From: an uncultured Clostridia bacterium
GTDB taxonomy: Bacteria > Bacillota > Clostridia > Oscillospirales > Acutalibacteraceae
DNA length: 56,070 nt
Reading direction: 5' to 3'
Assembly (NCBI GenBank): GCA_927362715.1
Contig: CAKMIX010000018.1
Coordinates: forward strand, 1-56,070
Part shown: positions 23,831 to 32,950 of the stretch, one piece after another
How the letters are laid out: each line of letters begins with the position of its first letter
How positions within the stretch are numbered: the first letter of the stretch is position 1
Program-made: the position numbers and the translations under genes
The notes under the pieces: generated by a model
The model's input: the letters and a program-made list of their open reading frames with translations, nothing else
The model's database searches: none
Told to the model about the DNA's origin: nothing

Positions 23831-24238
23831 ATGTTTTGCAGAAACTGCGGAAACGCTATGGAGCCGAACCAGGCGGTCTGCCTGACTTGCGGGACGCCCG
23901 CGGGCGCGGGGAGCGCATTCTGCCCGAACTGCGGCAATCCCGTCGCACCGTCCGCTGTCGTTTGCGTGTCGTGCGGTGTCGCTTTGCAGCAGAAGCCGGC
24001 AGTAGGGGGCAAATCGAAGATCGCAGCGGGGCTTTTGGCGATTTTCTTAGGGCAGCTGGGCATCCACAACTTTTACCTTGGCTACACCAAAAAGGCGGTC
24101 ATCCAGCTGCTTGTAACGATCCTTTTGAGTTGGACATTTGTCGCTCCGACAGCCATTTGGATCTGGGCAATCGTAGAAGCCGTACAGATTTTCCAGGGCA
24201 AAATCACCGATGCCAACGGCATGGCGCTTTCCGATTAG
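23831..24238 (+). CDS. Zinc-ribbon and TM2 domain membrane protein
   Basis: 135 residues. Two short zinc ribbons (CRNCGN...CLTCG and CPNCGN...CVSCG, residues 3-50) precede a TM2 domain: KSKIAAGLLAIFLGQLGIHN, FYLGYTKKAVIQLL and a second helix with WTFVAPTAIWIWAIVEA. TM2 proteins are small two-helix membrane proteins of unknown function. It has its own promoter and terminator. Confidence 0.9.
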   Translation: MFCRNCGNAMEPNQAVCLTCGTPAGAGSAFCPNCGNPVAPSAVVCVSCGVALQQKPAVGGKSKIAAGLLAIFLGQLGIHNFYLGYTKKAVIQLLVTILLSWTFVAPTAIWIWAIVEAVQIFQGKITDANGMALSD

Positions 24239-24254
24239 GATCAGGCCGTTTTCT

Positions 24255-24284
24255 CCCTGCCGCAAAAGCGGCAGGGATTTTTTT
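24255..24284 (+). terminator. Intrinsic terminator of the TM2 gene
   Basis: CCCTGCCGC-AAAA-GCGGCAGGG followed by ATTTTTTTG. Confidence 0.9.
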
Positions 24285-24315
24285 GTAGATTTTGTCAAGA
24301 TTTTCACTAAAACAG

Positions 24316-24344
24316 TTGCCTTTTTTCGTAGGATATTGTAAAAT
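24316..24344 (+). promoter_or_regulatory. Promoter of the cobO-glycosidase operon
   Basis: TTGCCT, a 17-base spacer and TAAAAT. No other clear promoter or terminator was seen until 31999, so one transcript probably covers all five genes. Confidence 0.7.
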
Positions 24345-24385
24345 ATAAACTCTGAAAGATTCTTGAAATGTCAGGGGGCGCAGGC

Positions 24386-24895
24386 ATGCTCCGCTTATAT
24401 ATGGGCGACGGCGCCGGCAAGACGACCGCTGCGGCGGGGCTTGCGCTGCGCGCGGTCTCACATGGCAAGCGTGTGCGCGTGCTTCAATTGTTAAAGCCGG
24501 CAATTTCACCGGAATTTGCGGCGCTGCAAGATAGGTTCGGCGTGCCGGTGACACTTGCACACCCGAATATGCCGTTTTTCTTTCAACTCGACAAAGCCGG
24601 AAAAGCGGATTACACCGCCCGCACGGCGCGAATCGTCCCGCAGTTCTTCACGCCGCAGGCAGGGGATTTTCTGCTGATCGCCGACGAAATGGGCGGCACG
24701 CTTCAAAACGGCATGTTCGAGGAAGGTGCGCTTCTAAAGCTTTTGCAGGCGCTGCCCGAATCTGTGCATGTCGCTCTGACGGGACGGGATTTCCCCGCCG
24801 GCGTCCTTGCGGCGGCGGACCTGATTTCGGAGATCCAAAGCCGCCGCCATCCGTTTGACCGCGGCGTTGCTGCTGTAGAAGGGCTTGAATTCTAA
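24386..24895 (+). CDS. cobO: Cob(I)alamin adenosyltransferase, CobA/CobO type
   Basis: 169 residues. The P-loop GDGAGKTTAAAG near residue 7, the FLLIADEMGG stretch for the Mg-ATP site, and the end HPFDRGVAAVEGLEF identify the CobA/BtuR family, which transfers adenosyl from ATP to cob(I)alamin. The ATG at 24386 follows GGGGG by about eight bases; an ATG at 24368 has no site. It lies nine bases before the next gene. It gives the cell a way to make coenzyme B12 from captured corrinoids. Confidence 0.85.
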   Translation: MLRLYMGDGAGKTTAAAGLALRAVSHGKRVRVLQLLKPAISPEFAALQDRFGVPVTLAHPNMPFFFQLDKAGKADYTARTARIVPQFFTPQAGDFLLIADEMGGTLQNGMFEEGALLKLLQALPESVHVALTGRDFPAGVLAAADLISEIQSRRHPFDRGVAAVEGLEF

Positions 24896-24904
24896 GGAGG
24901 GCTT

Positions 24905-25366
24905 ATGTCAAAATATACCGACCGCTCAGTCGAGCTTTTCAAATCCGGCTTCAACTGTGCACAATCCGTGTTTGCCGCATTTTGTGATAAGGTCGGCATG
25001 CCGGAAGAAACCGCCCTGCGCGTGTCGGCGGGCTTAGGCGGCGGCGTAGGCAGGATGCGGGAAGTCTGCGGCGCACTTTGCGGCGCGGCAATGCTCGCGG
25101 GGATGCTTTACGGTGCGACCGAAGGATCAGACAGCGAAGCAAAGGCTTATACGTATCAAAAAGTGCAGGAGATCGCTGCCGAGTTCCGCAAAACCAACCC
25201 GTCTATCATCTGCCGCGAGCTTTTGGGGCTTCCGCCTGATTCACCGCTTGAAAGCGCGCCCGAAGCACGCACGGAAAGCTATTACCAGAACCGCCCGTGT
25301 CTGCATATTATTGAAAGTGCAGCGCGTGCGGCGGAAAAGATCTTGTTTTCTCAGGAGGATACATAA
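24905..25366 (+). CDS. C-GCAxxG-C-C family protein
   Basis: 153 residues. The defining pattern is seen: C in GFNCAQSV, VCGALCGAAMLAG, C in ICRELLG and C in RPCLHII. Proteins of this family probably bind a redox centre or metal through these cysteines; no biochemical role is settled. The stop overlaps the next start (TAATG). Its place between the B12 enzyme and the glycosidases gives no clear clue. Confidence 0.85.
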   Translation: MSKYTDRSVELFKSGFNCAQSVFAAFCDKVGMPEETALRVSAGLGGGVGRMREVCGALCGAAMLAGMLYGATEGSDSEAKAYTYQKVQEIAAEFRKTNPSIICRELLGLPPDSPLESAPEARTESYYQNRPCLHIIESAARAAEKILFSQEDT

Positions 25367-28077
25367 TGGAATTTCCGAACAAACCGTTCATTACAGTGGA
25401 TAATGGGCTGTTCGCCATCGGTAACAGACATATTGTGCGTGTTTTTTCGGTGTCCGATAAACAGACGTTCCGCACCGAATATATCCGCAACCGCCGAATC
25501 GAGGGCGGGCTGGATCTGGAGTTTCAGCCCTGCTCGGAGGAATTTGTTCTGCGCGTATACACTGCAAAAAAGAAGATCGCCGCGCTTAAATGCTCGGCGC
25601 TTCGTGTGGCGGATATTTTGACGAACGAAGAGGGCGACACCAAGCGTTTGGAAGTCCGCTTTGCGCCGCTGCACGCACTGGGCATCGGCTATGCGGTTAC
25701 CTTGACGTATGAGATCACGGGCGATAAGCCTTATATGTATAAGACGCTGCGCTTTTCCTCGACGGACGACGACGTGCGCGTAGATACCATTGATACGGAG
25801 CTCATTTCCCTGCCGCGTGAAATGGAGCAAAAGTGGAGCCGCCCGAATATGAAGAAGGCGTTTTTGCAGCCGTATCATGCGGCGCTCGGGCAGCCGATCT
25901 ATTTGAACGGTCTGTTCACGGGCAGCGAGTTCCCCGCGACGGACAACAATATTGAGGACGGCTACGCACATGTGCGCTATTACAGCGGTAAGTCCTTTTA
26001 TGACCTTGCCGGCGGCAAGACCGAATATACCACGTGGAAAACCGTGTTCGGCGCGGCGCGCAGCACACAGCCCGAGGTCGTACGTGCGGATTTCCTCTCC
26101 TATATCGATGACATTGCGCGACCCGTGGATCTGCGCGTGCAGTACAATTCGTGGTTTGACCATATGCTCGATATCGACCGCGACAACATCCGACAATCCT
26201 TTATGGAGATCGAAAAGGGCTTGACGCAAAACGGCGTGCCGCCCGTAGATTCCTATGTTGTGGATGACGGCTGGGTGGACTACGACAAGGATTTTTGGGG
26301 CTTCAACGAAAAATTCCCCAACGAGCTTTACGAGGGCGCCGCATTAGCCGAGAGCTTCGGCTCGCATTTCGGGCTTTGGCTGGGGCCGCGCGGCGGGTAC
26401 AACAGTAAAACGCCGGGCTTCGGCAAGCGTATGCAGCGCGCGGGCAAGGGTGGCTACAACCGCCGCAGCCGCGATGTGTGCACCGCCGACCACCGATACC
26501 ATAAAAATATCACGGCGCTGTTTTTGGATTATATGGAGCGTTTCGACATCAACTACTGGAAGCTCGACGGCTTTATGCTGAAGCCCTGCCGTTCCAAGCA
26601 CCATGGGCACCCCACGGGCGGATACGAGGGGATGTATGCGTTTACCGACCACTGGGAGAATTGGATCTCCATATACCAAACCATGCGTGCCGCGCGTGCC
26701 GAAAAGGGCAAGGCTTTGTGGCTCAACCAGACGAGCTACAGCAACGCAAGCCCGTGGCACCTGCAATTCTGCGAAAGCCTTTGGATGCAAAACAGTGATG
26801 ACGTCGGCTTTTTAGATAAGACCGACAGCGGCGAGCCGATGGGCGGTGCGGATTACGACCGCATGCTGTCCTACCGCGACGCAAAATATTTTGATTTCCA
26901 CAAAACGCGCGCTTACCAATTCCCTGCGGCGCATATGTATAACCATGACCCCATTTACGGCAACACCGCGAAGGTGCAGATGACCGATGGGGAATTCCGT
27001 AAATACCTGTATATGCTCGCTTCCCGCGGTACGGCGTTTTGGGAGCTTTACTACAGCTACAATCTTTTCTCCCCCGAAAAGTGGCAGATCAATGCCGACG
27101 TTTTGCGCTTCCTGCGCGATAAATTTCATATTCTGCGCCATGCCCAGCTCATCGGCGAAAGCCCCGAAACGGGTTCTGTGTATGGGTACAGCGCGTGGGA
27201 CGGCGAAGAAGGTATCATAACGCTGCGCAATCCTTTGAATCGTGTGCAGAGCTTTTCCGTTACGCTGGACCGCCAAATCGGTGTGGGCGAGGAAGCGCGC
27301 GATATGGCCTGTGTCGTCTGGCTGCCGTACAGCCCCGAACCTATGAAGCGGGTTTGGCAATACGGTGACACGCTGCAGGTGGAGCTGCAGCCGCACGCGG
27401 TGCGTCTGCTTTGCTTCGGCAAGCCGGAAACGACGGCGCCCGTCCTCCGGCGTGCGCGCATGACAGATCAAAACACCGTGCGCCTGACCTTCGACAAGCG
27501 CATCGTGCTGTATGCCCAAAGCATTGCCGTGAACGGCGAGGTCTGCGAAGCACGGCTGTTGTCCGATTACAGCGAAGCGGAGGTGCAGCTTCATACTCCG
27601 GCAGCGGAAGGCGAAACGCTGACCGTATCTTACAGCGTCAGCGACGTTTGGGGCAATCAAGCGCAGGCGGATTGTGCCGTAACATGGTACCCGGACGGCA
27701 AGCTGCCGGGTGTGTTCTCCGGTGAAGGGGATTTCACGCTGCATATGCGGCTGGAAAACGCCCCGCGCGACGGTGTGCTGCTCACGCTCGGGCAGGGCTT
27801 CACGGTGACGGTTTCCAACGGCTGCCCCGTCGCTGAGTGCATGGGTGTAAAGGCTAAAGCGCACGACGCAGTGCACGAGCGGCGTTTCGCACGCTTGGAT
27901 GTGGTACGTGAGCCGAACGGCGTTTTGAAGATCTATGTGGACGGTGTGCTTTCCGGAGGCGCCTATGACCCGCAGCATAAAGCGGAGGCACTGCCTGCTG
28001 CAACGCTTCAGGCGCATGAGTCGGTCAAGGAATATGTCTTTTTTGATCATGCCCAGCCGTTTGATGCGCTGCGTTGA
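25366..28077 (+). CDS. Clan GH-D (GH36-like) glycoside hydrolase
   Basis: 903 residues without signal peptide. An N-terminal beta-sandwich (1-250) precedes a TIM barrel with SYVVDDGWVDYD (298-309) and INYWKLDGFML, whose D401 matches the catalytic nucleophile position of clan GH-D alpha-galactosidase-like enzymes. C-terminal beta domains cover about 620-903, the last like a concanavalin-type module. Substrates in this clan are alpha-galactosides or alpha-N-acetylgalactosaminides. TCAGGAGG precedes the ATG. The neighbouring sulfatase and GH31 suggest host mucin or similar glycans. The subfamily is not certain. Confidence 0.7.
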   Translation: MEFPNKPFITVDNGLFAIGNRHIVRVFSVSDKQTFRTEYIRNRRIEGGLDLEFQPCSEEFVLRVYTAKKKIAALKCSALRVADILTNEEGDTKRLEVRFAPLHALGIGYAVTLTYEITGDKPYMYKTLRFSSTDDDVRVDTIDTELISLPREMEQKWSRPNMKKAFLQPYHAALGQPIYLNGLFTGSEFPATDNNIEDGYAHVRYYSGKSFYDLAGGKTEYTTWKTVFGAARSTQPEVVRADFLSYIDDIARPVDLRVQYNSWFDHMLDIDRDNIRQSFMEIEKGLTQNGVPPVDSYVVDDGWVDYDKDFWGFNEKFPNELYEGAALAESFGSHFGLWLGPRGGYNSKTPGFGKRMQRAGKGGYNRRSRDVCTADHRYHKNITALFLDYMERFDINYWKLDGFMLKPCRSKHHGHPTGGYEGMYAFTDHWENWISIYQTMRAARAEKGKALWLNQTSYSNASPWHLQFCESLWMQNSDDVGFLDKTDSGEPMGGADYDRMLSYRDAKYFDFHKTRAYQFPAAHMYNHDPIYGNTAKVQMTDGEFRKYLYMLASRGTAFWELYYSYNLFSPEKWQINADVLRFLRDKFHILRHAQLIGESPETGSVYGYSAWDGEEGIITLRNPLNRVQSFSVTLDRQIGVGEEARDMACVVWLPYSPEPMKRVWQYGDTLQVELQPHAVRLLCFGKPETTAPVLRRARMTDQNTVRLTFDKRIVLYAQSIAVNGEVCEARLLSDYSEAEVQLHTPAAEGETLTVSYSVSDVWGNQAQADCAVTWYPDGKLPGVFSGEGDFTLHMRLENAPRDGVLLTLGQGFTVTVSNGCPVAECMGVKAKAHDAVHERRFARLDVVREPNGVLKIYVDGVLSGGAYDPQHKAEALPAATLQAHESVKEYVFFDHAQPFDALR

Positions 28078-28097
28078 TGCACAAGGAGGAACCGGCG

Positions 28098-29573
28098 TTG
28101 AAACAGGTCGTTTTGATGATGGTGGATACCCAGCGCAAGGATATGGTCGGCTGCTATGACAAAGCGGCCCCGCCCACGCCGCATCTAAATGCGCTTGCTG
28201 AAAACAGCCTGCGTTTTGAAAACGCCTTTACCTGCCAGCCGGTTTGCGGTCCCGCACGCTCGGCGCTGTTTACGGGGCTTTATCCGCATACCAACGGGAT
28301 GGAGGCAAACAGTATGCCGCTGCGCAGCGGTATTCCGCATATCGGGCAGATGCTCTCCCAAAACGGGATCGCGTGCGGCTACATCGGCAAATGGCATTTA
28401 GACGGCGGCGACTATTTCGGCTACGGCAAATGTCCCGACGGGTTTGACAAACGGTATTGGTACGATATGCGCAACTTCCTTGACGAATTGCCGGATGACC
28501 GCGCACGCCGGAAAAGCCGTCAAAATATGAACGGCCGCCGGGATGACCCGAAAGAAGAGGATACTTTCGCGCACCGCTGCTGCGATCGGGCGATCCGCTT
28601 TTTGGAGGAGCACCGCGACCGCGATTTCTTCCTGACGGTCTCTTTGGATGAACCGCATGACCCAAGCGTTTGTCCGCGGCGCTTCTTCCGTGCGCTTCGG
28701 CGATACCGCTTCCGTCTGAAACGCAATCCGAATGTACGCGCAAGTCTGAAATATAAGCCCGTGCACCAGCAGATCTGGCGTGAAAAATACGGAAACATGC
28801 CGTTTTTCTGGTTTCGGCATATTGAGCGCGCCATGTTTGCCTGCAATTCCTTTTGTGATTACGAGCTTGGCCGCGTGCTTGATAAGATCGATGCGCTCGG
28901 CATACAGCCCATGATTATCTACACGGCCGACCACGGCGACATGTTTTTTTCTCACGGGCTTTTGGGTAAGGGCTGCGTGATGTATAACGAAATTACCAAC
29001 ATCCCGCTGCTGATTTCCGGCGGAGATTTTCAGAAGGGCGTCAGCCAAACGCCCGTGTCGCACATTGATATGGTGCCCACGGTTTTGCAGTATTTTGGGG
29101 TGCAAAAGCCGAAAGCGCTTACGGGCGAGGCTCTGCAAACCGTCGATTTGCAAACGCCGAGGCGCGATGTGCATATCGAGTACACGCGCTATGAGGTGGA
29201 TCACGACAGCTTTATGGGCTTTCAGCCGATCCGCTGTATTTTTGACGGACGGTACAAGCTGGTGATCAATCTGATGACCACAGACGAGCTTTACGACCTG
29301 GAGACCGATCCTTTTGAAATGACCAACCTGATCCACAGCACGCAGCACGCCGCGATCCGCAATGCACTGCACGATCGTCTGCTCGATCACATGAATCACA
29401 CGCGCGATCTCTACCGCGGGTATTACTGGGCCTGCCGTCCTTGGCGTAAGGACAAAACGGCGAGCTTTGACGATACGGGTTTTATCCGCCAAAAGGCCGA
29501 GGATGATTTTGTACAGCTGGATTACAGCACGGGGCTTCCCATGCGGTCGGCGGAACGCAGGCGTGAGGGTTAA
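28098..29573 (+). CDS. Cys-type sulfatase
   Basis: 491 residues. The activation motif is CGPARSALFTG with C50 as the future formylglycine, and the metal-site motifs MMVDTQRKDM (D10), GYIGKWHLDGG and YTADHGDM are present. A TTG at 28098 is chosen because AAGGAGG is eight bases before it and sulfatases begin there; an ATG at 28077 lies upstream of that site. There is no signal peptide, so it acts on intracellular sulfated sugars. No maturase is in the window; a Cys substrate needs an anSME or FGE enzyme from elsewhere. Confidence 0.85.
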   Translation: MKQVVLMMVDTQRKDMVGCYDKAAPPTPHLNALAENSLRFENAFTCQPVCGPARSALFTGLYPHTNGMEANSMPLRSGIPHIGQMLSQNGIACGYIGKWHLDGGDYFGYGKCPDGFDKRYWYDMRNFLDELPDDRARRKSRQNMNGRRDDPKEEDTFAHRCCDRAIRFLEEHRDRDFFLTVSLDEPHDPSVCPRRFFRALRRYRFRLKRNPNVRASLKYKPVHQQIWREKYGNMPFFWFRHIERAMFACNSFCDYELGRVLDKIDALGIQPMIIYTADHGDMFFSHGLLGKGCVMYNEITNIPLLISGGDFQKGVSQTPVSHIDMVPTVLQYFGVQKPKALTGEALQTVDLQTPRRDVHIEYTRYEVDHDSFMGFQPIRCIFDGRYKLVINLMTTDELYDLETDPFEMTNLIHSTQHAAIRNALHDRLLDHMNHTRDLYRGYYWACRPWRKDKTASFDDTGFIRQKAEDDFVQLDYSTGLPMRSAERRREG

Positions 29574-29589
29574 GGAAAGAGGAATACAT

Positions 29590-31980
29590 ATGGAAAAACT
29601 GCACGAGTACTTACAAGCCGTACCTGTGCCCGCGCCTTGTGCGGAAAATGTAATTCTTGCGGGAAATACGCGTATAAGCGTCCTGCTCGAGTGCGTCATC
29701 CGCATCGAGCACGGCACGCAAGAGGGCTTCACGGACGCGGCGACGCAGTCTGTCTGGTATCGCGATCACGGCGCGGTGGAATTTCAGACCGAAAAACACG
29801 GCGCTGTGCTGACAGTAAAAACGGCAAAGGCGGCCTTCGCGGTAAATACCGCTTCCGGAAAGCTGCTGTATGCGGTCGTGGGCGGCAAACGGGTCCGTCC
29901 CTGCCGCCGCCATAACCTCAAAGGTACTGCGCGCACGCTGGATGCGACTTTCGGGCCGATCCCATTAAAGGATGGCGTTTTGTCTTCCGACGGCGTTGCG
30001 CTGCTTGATGACAGTAAGTCTCTGCTGCTTGACAAGGACGGCATGGTCACACAACGCCCCGCAAATGAACGGGACGTGTATGTGTTCGCCTTCGGCGATG
30101 ACTATATCGGCGCGGTACGCGCGCTGTTTGCCATTACGGGCAGCGTCCCGCTGGTGCCGCGCTTTGCGCTGGGAAATTGGTGGAGCCGTTATTACCCATA
30201 CAGCCAGGCGGAATACGAAAATCTGATGCTCGAATTCGCCCGCAAGGACATCCCGCTGACCGTTGCCACGGTGGATATGGACTGGCACTGGGTGGATCTC
30301 GAAGCGCAGTTCCATGAAAAATTCAAAAAGACCTGGGGCAGCACCTCGGGCTGGACGGGCTACAGCTGGAACACCGATCTGTTCCCCGATCCCAAAGGCT
30401 TTTTGCAGTTCCTGCATGCACAGAATTTAAAGGTCACGCTCAACCTGCATCCGGCGGACGGCTTCCGCTGGTTTGAGGACTGCTATCCCGAAATGGCTAA
30501 GGCCATGGGCGTGGACGCCGAAAAGCGCGAGCCCGTGGAATTCGACATTGCCGACCCGAAATTTATCAACAGCTACCTTGACATCGGGCACCATCCGTAT
30601 GAAGCGGACGGCGTGGATTTCTGGTGGATCGACTGGCAGCAGGGCACGAAAAGCAAGCTTGCGGGGCTCGATCCGCTGTGGTCTTTGAACCATTATCACT
30701 ATTTGGATAACGGCAGAGATGCGCACCGCCCGATGATCCTGTCACGCTATGCCGGGATCGGCTCGCACCGCTATCCGCTCGGCTTTTCGGGTGATACGGC
30801 AATGAATTGGCGCGTACTGCGCTTCCAGCCGTATTTTACGGCGACGGCGACGAACTGCGGCTATACCTGGTGGAGCCACGACATCGGCGGGCATCATTTC
30901 GGCGAACACAGCGACGAGCTGTATGTGCGCTGGGTGCAGTTCGGCGTGTTTGCGCCCATCCTGCGCCTGCACTCGACCTCCAACGACCTGTTCGGCAAGG
31001 AGCCTTGGAATTACGCCTGGGCGGCCGATACGCTTGCGACAAAGGCACTTCGCCTGCGCCACGCGCTGATCCCGTATATCTATGCGATGAACTACCGCAC
31101 GCACGCCGAAGGGCGCGCACTGTGCGAACCGCTGTATTACACCTGCCCGAAAGAACCGGACGCTTACCGCTGTAAAAACGGGTATCTATTCGGCTCGGAA
31201 TTGCTCGTCTGCCCTGTGACCTCCAAACGGGACGCCCGCACAAAGGTCGCCGTGACCAAGGTGTACCTTCCCGAAGGGCGCTGGACGCATTTCTTCACGG
31301 GCGCGGTCTATAAAGGCGGCAGGACTGTTTGCGTGCACAGCGACATGGATTCCATCCCCGTCTTTGCAAAGGCGGGTGCGATTATCCCGCTGTCGCGCGA
31401 AACGGGCAACAGCGTCCGCAATCCCGAACATATGCAGCTGCGCCTGTACCGTGGGAATAATACCTTCACGCTGTATGAGGACGACGGCGAGACGCGCGCA
31501 TTCGAGCAGGGGGATTGCAGCAAGACCGAGATCACGCTTGCGGAAACAGAAAAAACGCTGACGCTTTGCATTTCGGGCGGTGAAGAGAAGCCGTATATGC
31601 CCCAAACCCGTACCTGGACGCTGCGCTTTGCCGATGTTGCGGATGCCGCCGGCATGCAGGTCACGGTAGAAGGGAAGCCCATAGAAGCGCAGCCCCAAAC
31701 CGATCCCGACACAGGGCTGACGGTCACGCTGCCGCCGCTGCCTGTCGGCACGGCAGTCGAGGTCACGCTTGAGGGCGTACATGCGCGTGAAAACCCGCCG
31801 TACAAGGAGCGTGTGCGCAACATTTTAACGCACTTCAACGCCAACAATATGAAAAAGTCCGCGACCTATGCGGGACTGAAAAGCAAGGCGACCTTAGAAG
31901 AGACCGTCGCAGCGGCAAAGCGCGTGAAAAACCGCGCGCTGCGCGCCCAGCTTCTTGAGGCGCTGTGCGATATGGAGTGA
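29590..31980 (+). CDS. GH31 family alpha-glycosidase
   Basis: 796 residues, cytoplasmic. An N-terminal beta-sandwich is followed by the GH31 barrel: VPRFALGNWWSRYYPYS, TVDMDWHW, nucleophile D348 in DFWWIDWQQG and acid/base D402 in GFSGDTAMNW, then C-terminal beta domains and a helical tail. The nucleophile context D-W-Q-Q differs from the D-x-N-E of common alpha-glucosidases, so activity on galactose- or GalNAc-type sugars is possible. The ATG lies 16 bases after the sulfatase stop with AAAGAGG upstream. Confidence 0.88.
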   Translation: MEKLHEYLQAVPVPAPCAENVILAGNTRISVLLECVIRIEHGTQEGFTDAATQSVWYRDHGAVEFQTEKHGAVLTVKTAKAAFAVNTASGKLLYAVVGGKRVRPCRRHNLKGTARTLDATFGPIPLKDGVLSSDGVALLDDSKSLLLDKDGMVTQRPANERDVYVFAFGDDYIGAVRALFAITGSVPLVPRFALGNWWSRYYPYSQAEYENLMLEFARKDIPLTVATVDMDWHWVDLEAQFHEKFKKTWGSTSGWTGYSWNTDLFPDPKGFLQFLHAQNLKVTLNLHPADGFRWFEDCYPEMAKAMGVDAEKREPVEFDIADPKFINSYLDIGHHPYEADGVDFWWIDWQQGTKSKLAGLDPLWSLNHYHYLDNGRDAHRPMILSRYAGIGSHRYPLGFSGDTAMNWRVLRFQPYFTATATNCGYTWWSHDIGGHHFGEHSDELYVRWVQFGVFAPILRLHSTSNDLFGKEPWNYAWAADTLATKALRLRHALIPYIYAMNYRTHAEGRALCEPLYYTCPKEPDAYRCKNGYLFGSELLVCPVTSKRDARTKVAVTKVYLPEGRWTHFFTGAVYKGGRTVCVHSDMDSIPVFAKAGAIIPLSRETGNSVRNPEHMQLRLYRGNNTFTLYEDDGETRAFEQGDCSKTEITLAETEKTLTLCISGGEEKPYMPQTRTWTLRFADVADAAGMQVTVEGKPIEAQPQTDPDTGLTVTLPPLPVGTAVEVTLEGVHARENPPYKERVRNILTHFNANNMKKSATYAGLKSKATLEETVAAAKRVKNRALRAQLLEALCDME

Positions 31981-31998
31981 ATTTTGTAAAAGACTGAA

Positions 31999-32038
31999 AA
32001 AGCCCGAGACGTCTCATACGCCTCGGGCTTTGTTTTTT
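31999..32038 (+). terminator. Terminator of the glycosidase operon
   Basis: A 10-bp stem (AAAGCCCGAG with CTCGGGCTTT), then GTTTTTT. Confidence 0.85.
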
Positions 32039-32040
32039 AC

Positions 32041-32715
32041 TTATTTTCGGATCAGCCGGTATTCTCCCGCCCGCAGCACTGCGAGCAACTCGCCGTTCGT
32101 TCGAATTTCCGTATCCGTCTCTATCCCGCCGCGCGCGGTATCCTCCGTTTTATGGTAATCCGAGCCCGAAATACCGGGCTTTTTGTGTTTCTCCGCCCAA
32201 ATCTTTGCTATGGCATTGCGCGAATCGTGCCGCACACAGGCGTTGTAGATTTCAAACCCGTCTAGCAGAGCGGGGTCGACTATGCGAATCCCGTCGCGGA
32301 ACGGGTGTGCCTGATAAACGAGCATTCCGTTTTTGTGCGCAAGCGGCATAAAGGATTTTAACCGCATATCCAAAAGCTCTTCGGAACGGTATAGAAAATC
32401 CTCCGTCACGCCGTAAACCAGATAGTCGTTGATGTTGCCGGGTGCCGTAAAGCGCAGTTCCATCCCCAAAAGCACGTGCAGGCCCGTGCCCTTTGCCGCC
32501 TGTTTTGCCGCACGGTAGCCGCTGAGGAATATATCTACTTTTTCCCGGTGCGTCGCTCCAAAAAAGGGGTCAAATGTCCTGTGGCTGAAATGGTCGGTCA
32601 CCACAAGGGTGCTGTATCCCTGTTTTACGTAATTTTGTACCAATGTCGCCGCGCTGTCCTCGCCGCAGCGGCTGGTTTCGGCGGTGTGCGCGTGCAGTTC
32701 CGTAAGATACGGCAT
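32041..32715 (-). CDS. PHP domain phosphoesterase
   Basis: 224 residues. The metal motifs of a PHP domain are seen: ELHAHTAETSRCG (HxH), VVTDHFSH, a central LGMELRF and GSDYHKTED near the C-terminus. Relatives include histidinol phosphatase-like and 3',5'-nucleotide phosphatase proteins. GGGAG precedes the ATG at 32715, and an extended -10 (TGG-TAGAAT) lies about 45 bases upstream on the minus strand. It is single and convergent with the glycosidase operon. Confidence 0.82.
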   Translation of the reverse strand: MPYLTELHAHTAETSRCGEDSAATLVQNYVKQGYSTLVVTDHFSHRTFDPFFGATHREKVDIFLSGYRAAKQAAKGTGLHVLLGMELRFTAPGNINDYLVYGVTEDFLYRSEELLDMRLKSFMPLAHKNGMLVYQAHPFRDGIRIVDPALLDGFEIYNACVRHDSRNAIAKIWAEKHKKPGISGSDYHKTEDTARGGIETDTEIRTNGELLAVLRAGEYRLIRK

Positions 32716-32864
32716 GGCTTTCCATCTCCCTTGAACGGCTGCAGATCCCGTCTGTGCCTGCACAACTATTCTACCACAGATCCGCCGCCGCAAAACAGGG
32801 CGAAAAATACCGAATTTTTGTCTGCCGGGCTGTAAATTTCTGTAGCTTTCACAGGATTTTCAAA

Positions 32865-32893
32865 TTGCATTTTTCGCATATATGTATTATGAT
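32865..32893 (+). promoter_or_regulatory. Promoter of the transhydrogenase operon
   Basis: TTGCAT, a 17-base spacer and TATGAT. It overlaps the first possible ATG (32882) of the reading frame, which argues for the start at 32951. Confidence 0.75.
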
Positions 32894-32950
32894 TATAAGG
32901 CATGGCTTTCACGCGCGAAAGCCGATTTGGAAATGTTGGAGGAAACGAGA

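Noticed and set aside
32882-32950. Upstream start of the NuoE-like gene
   Set aside because: The first 23 codons overlap the -10 element of the promoter; a clear ribosome site precedes the ATG at 32951.
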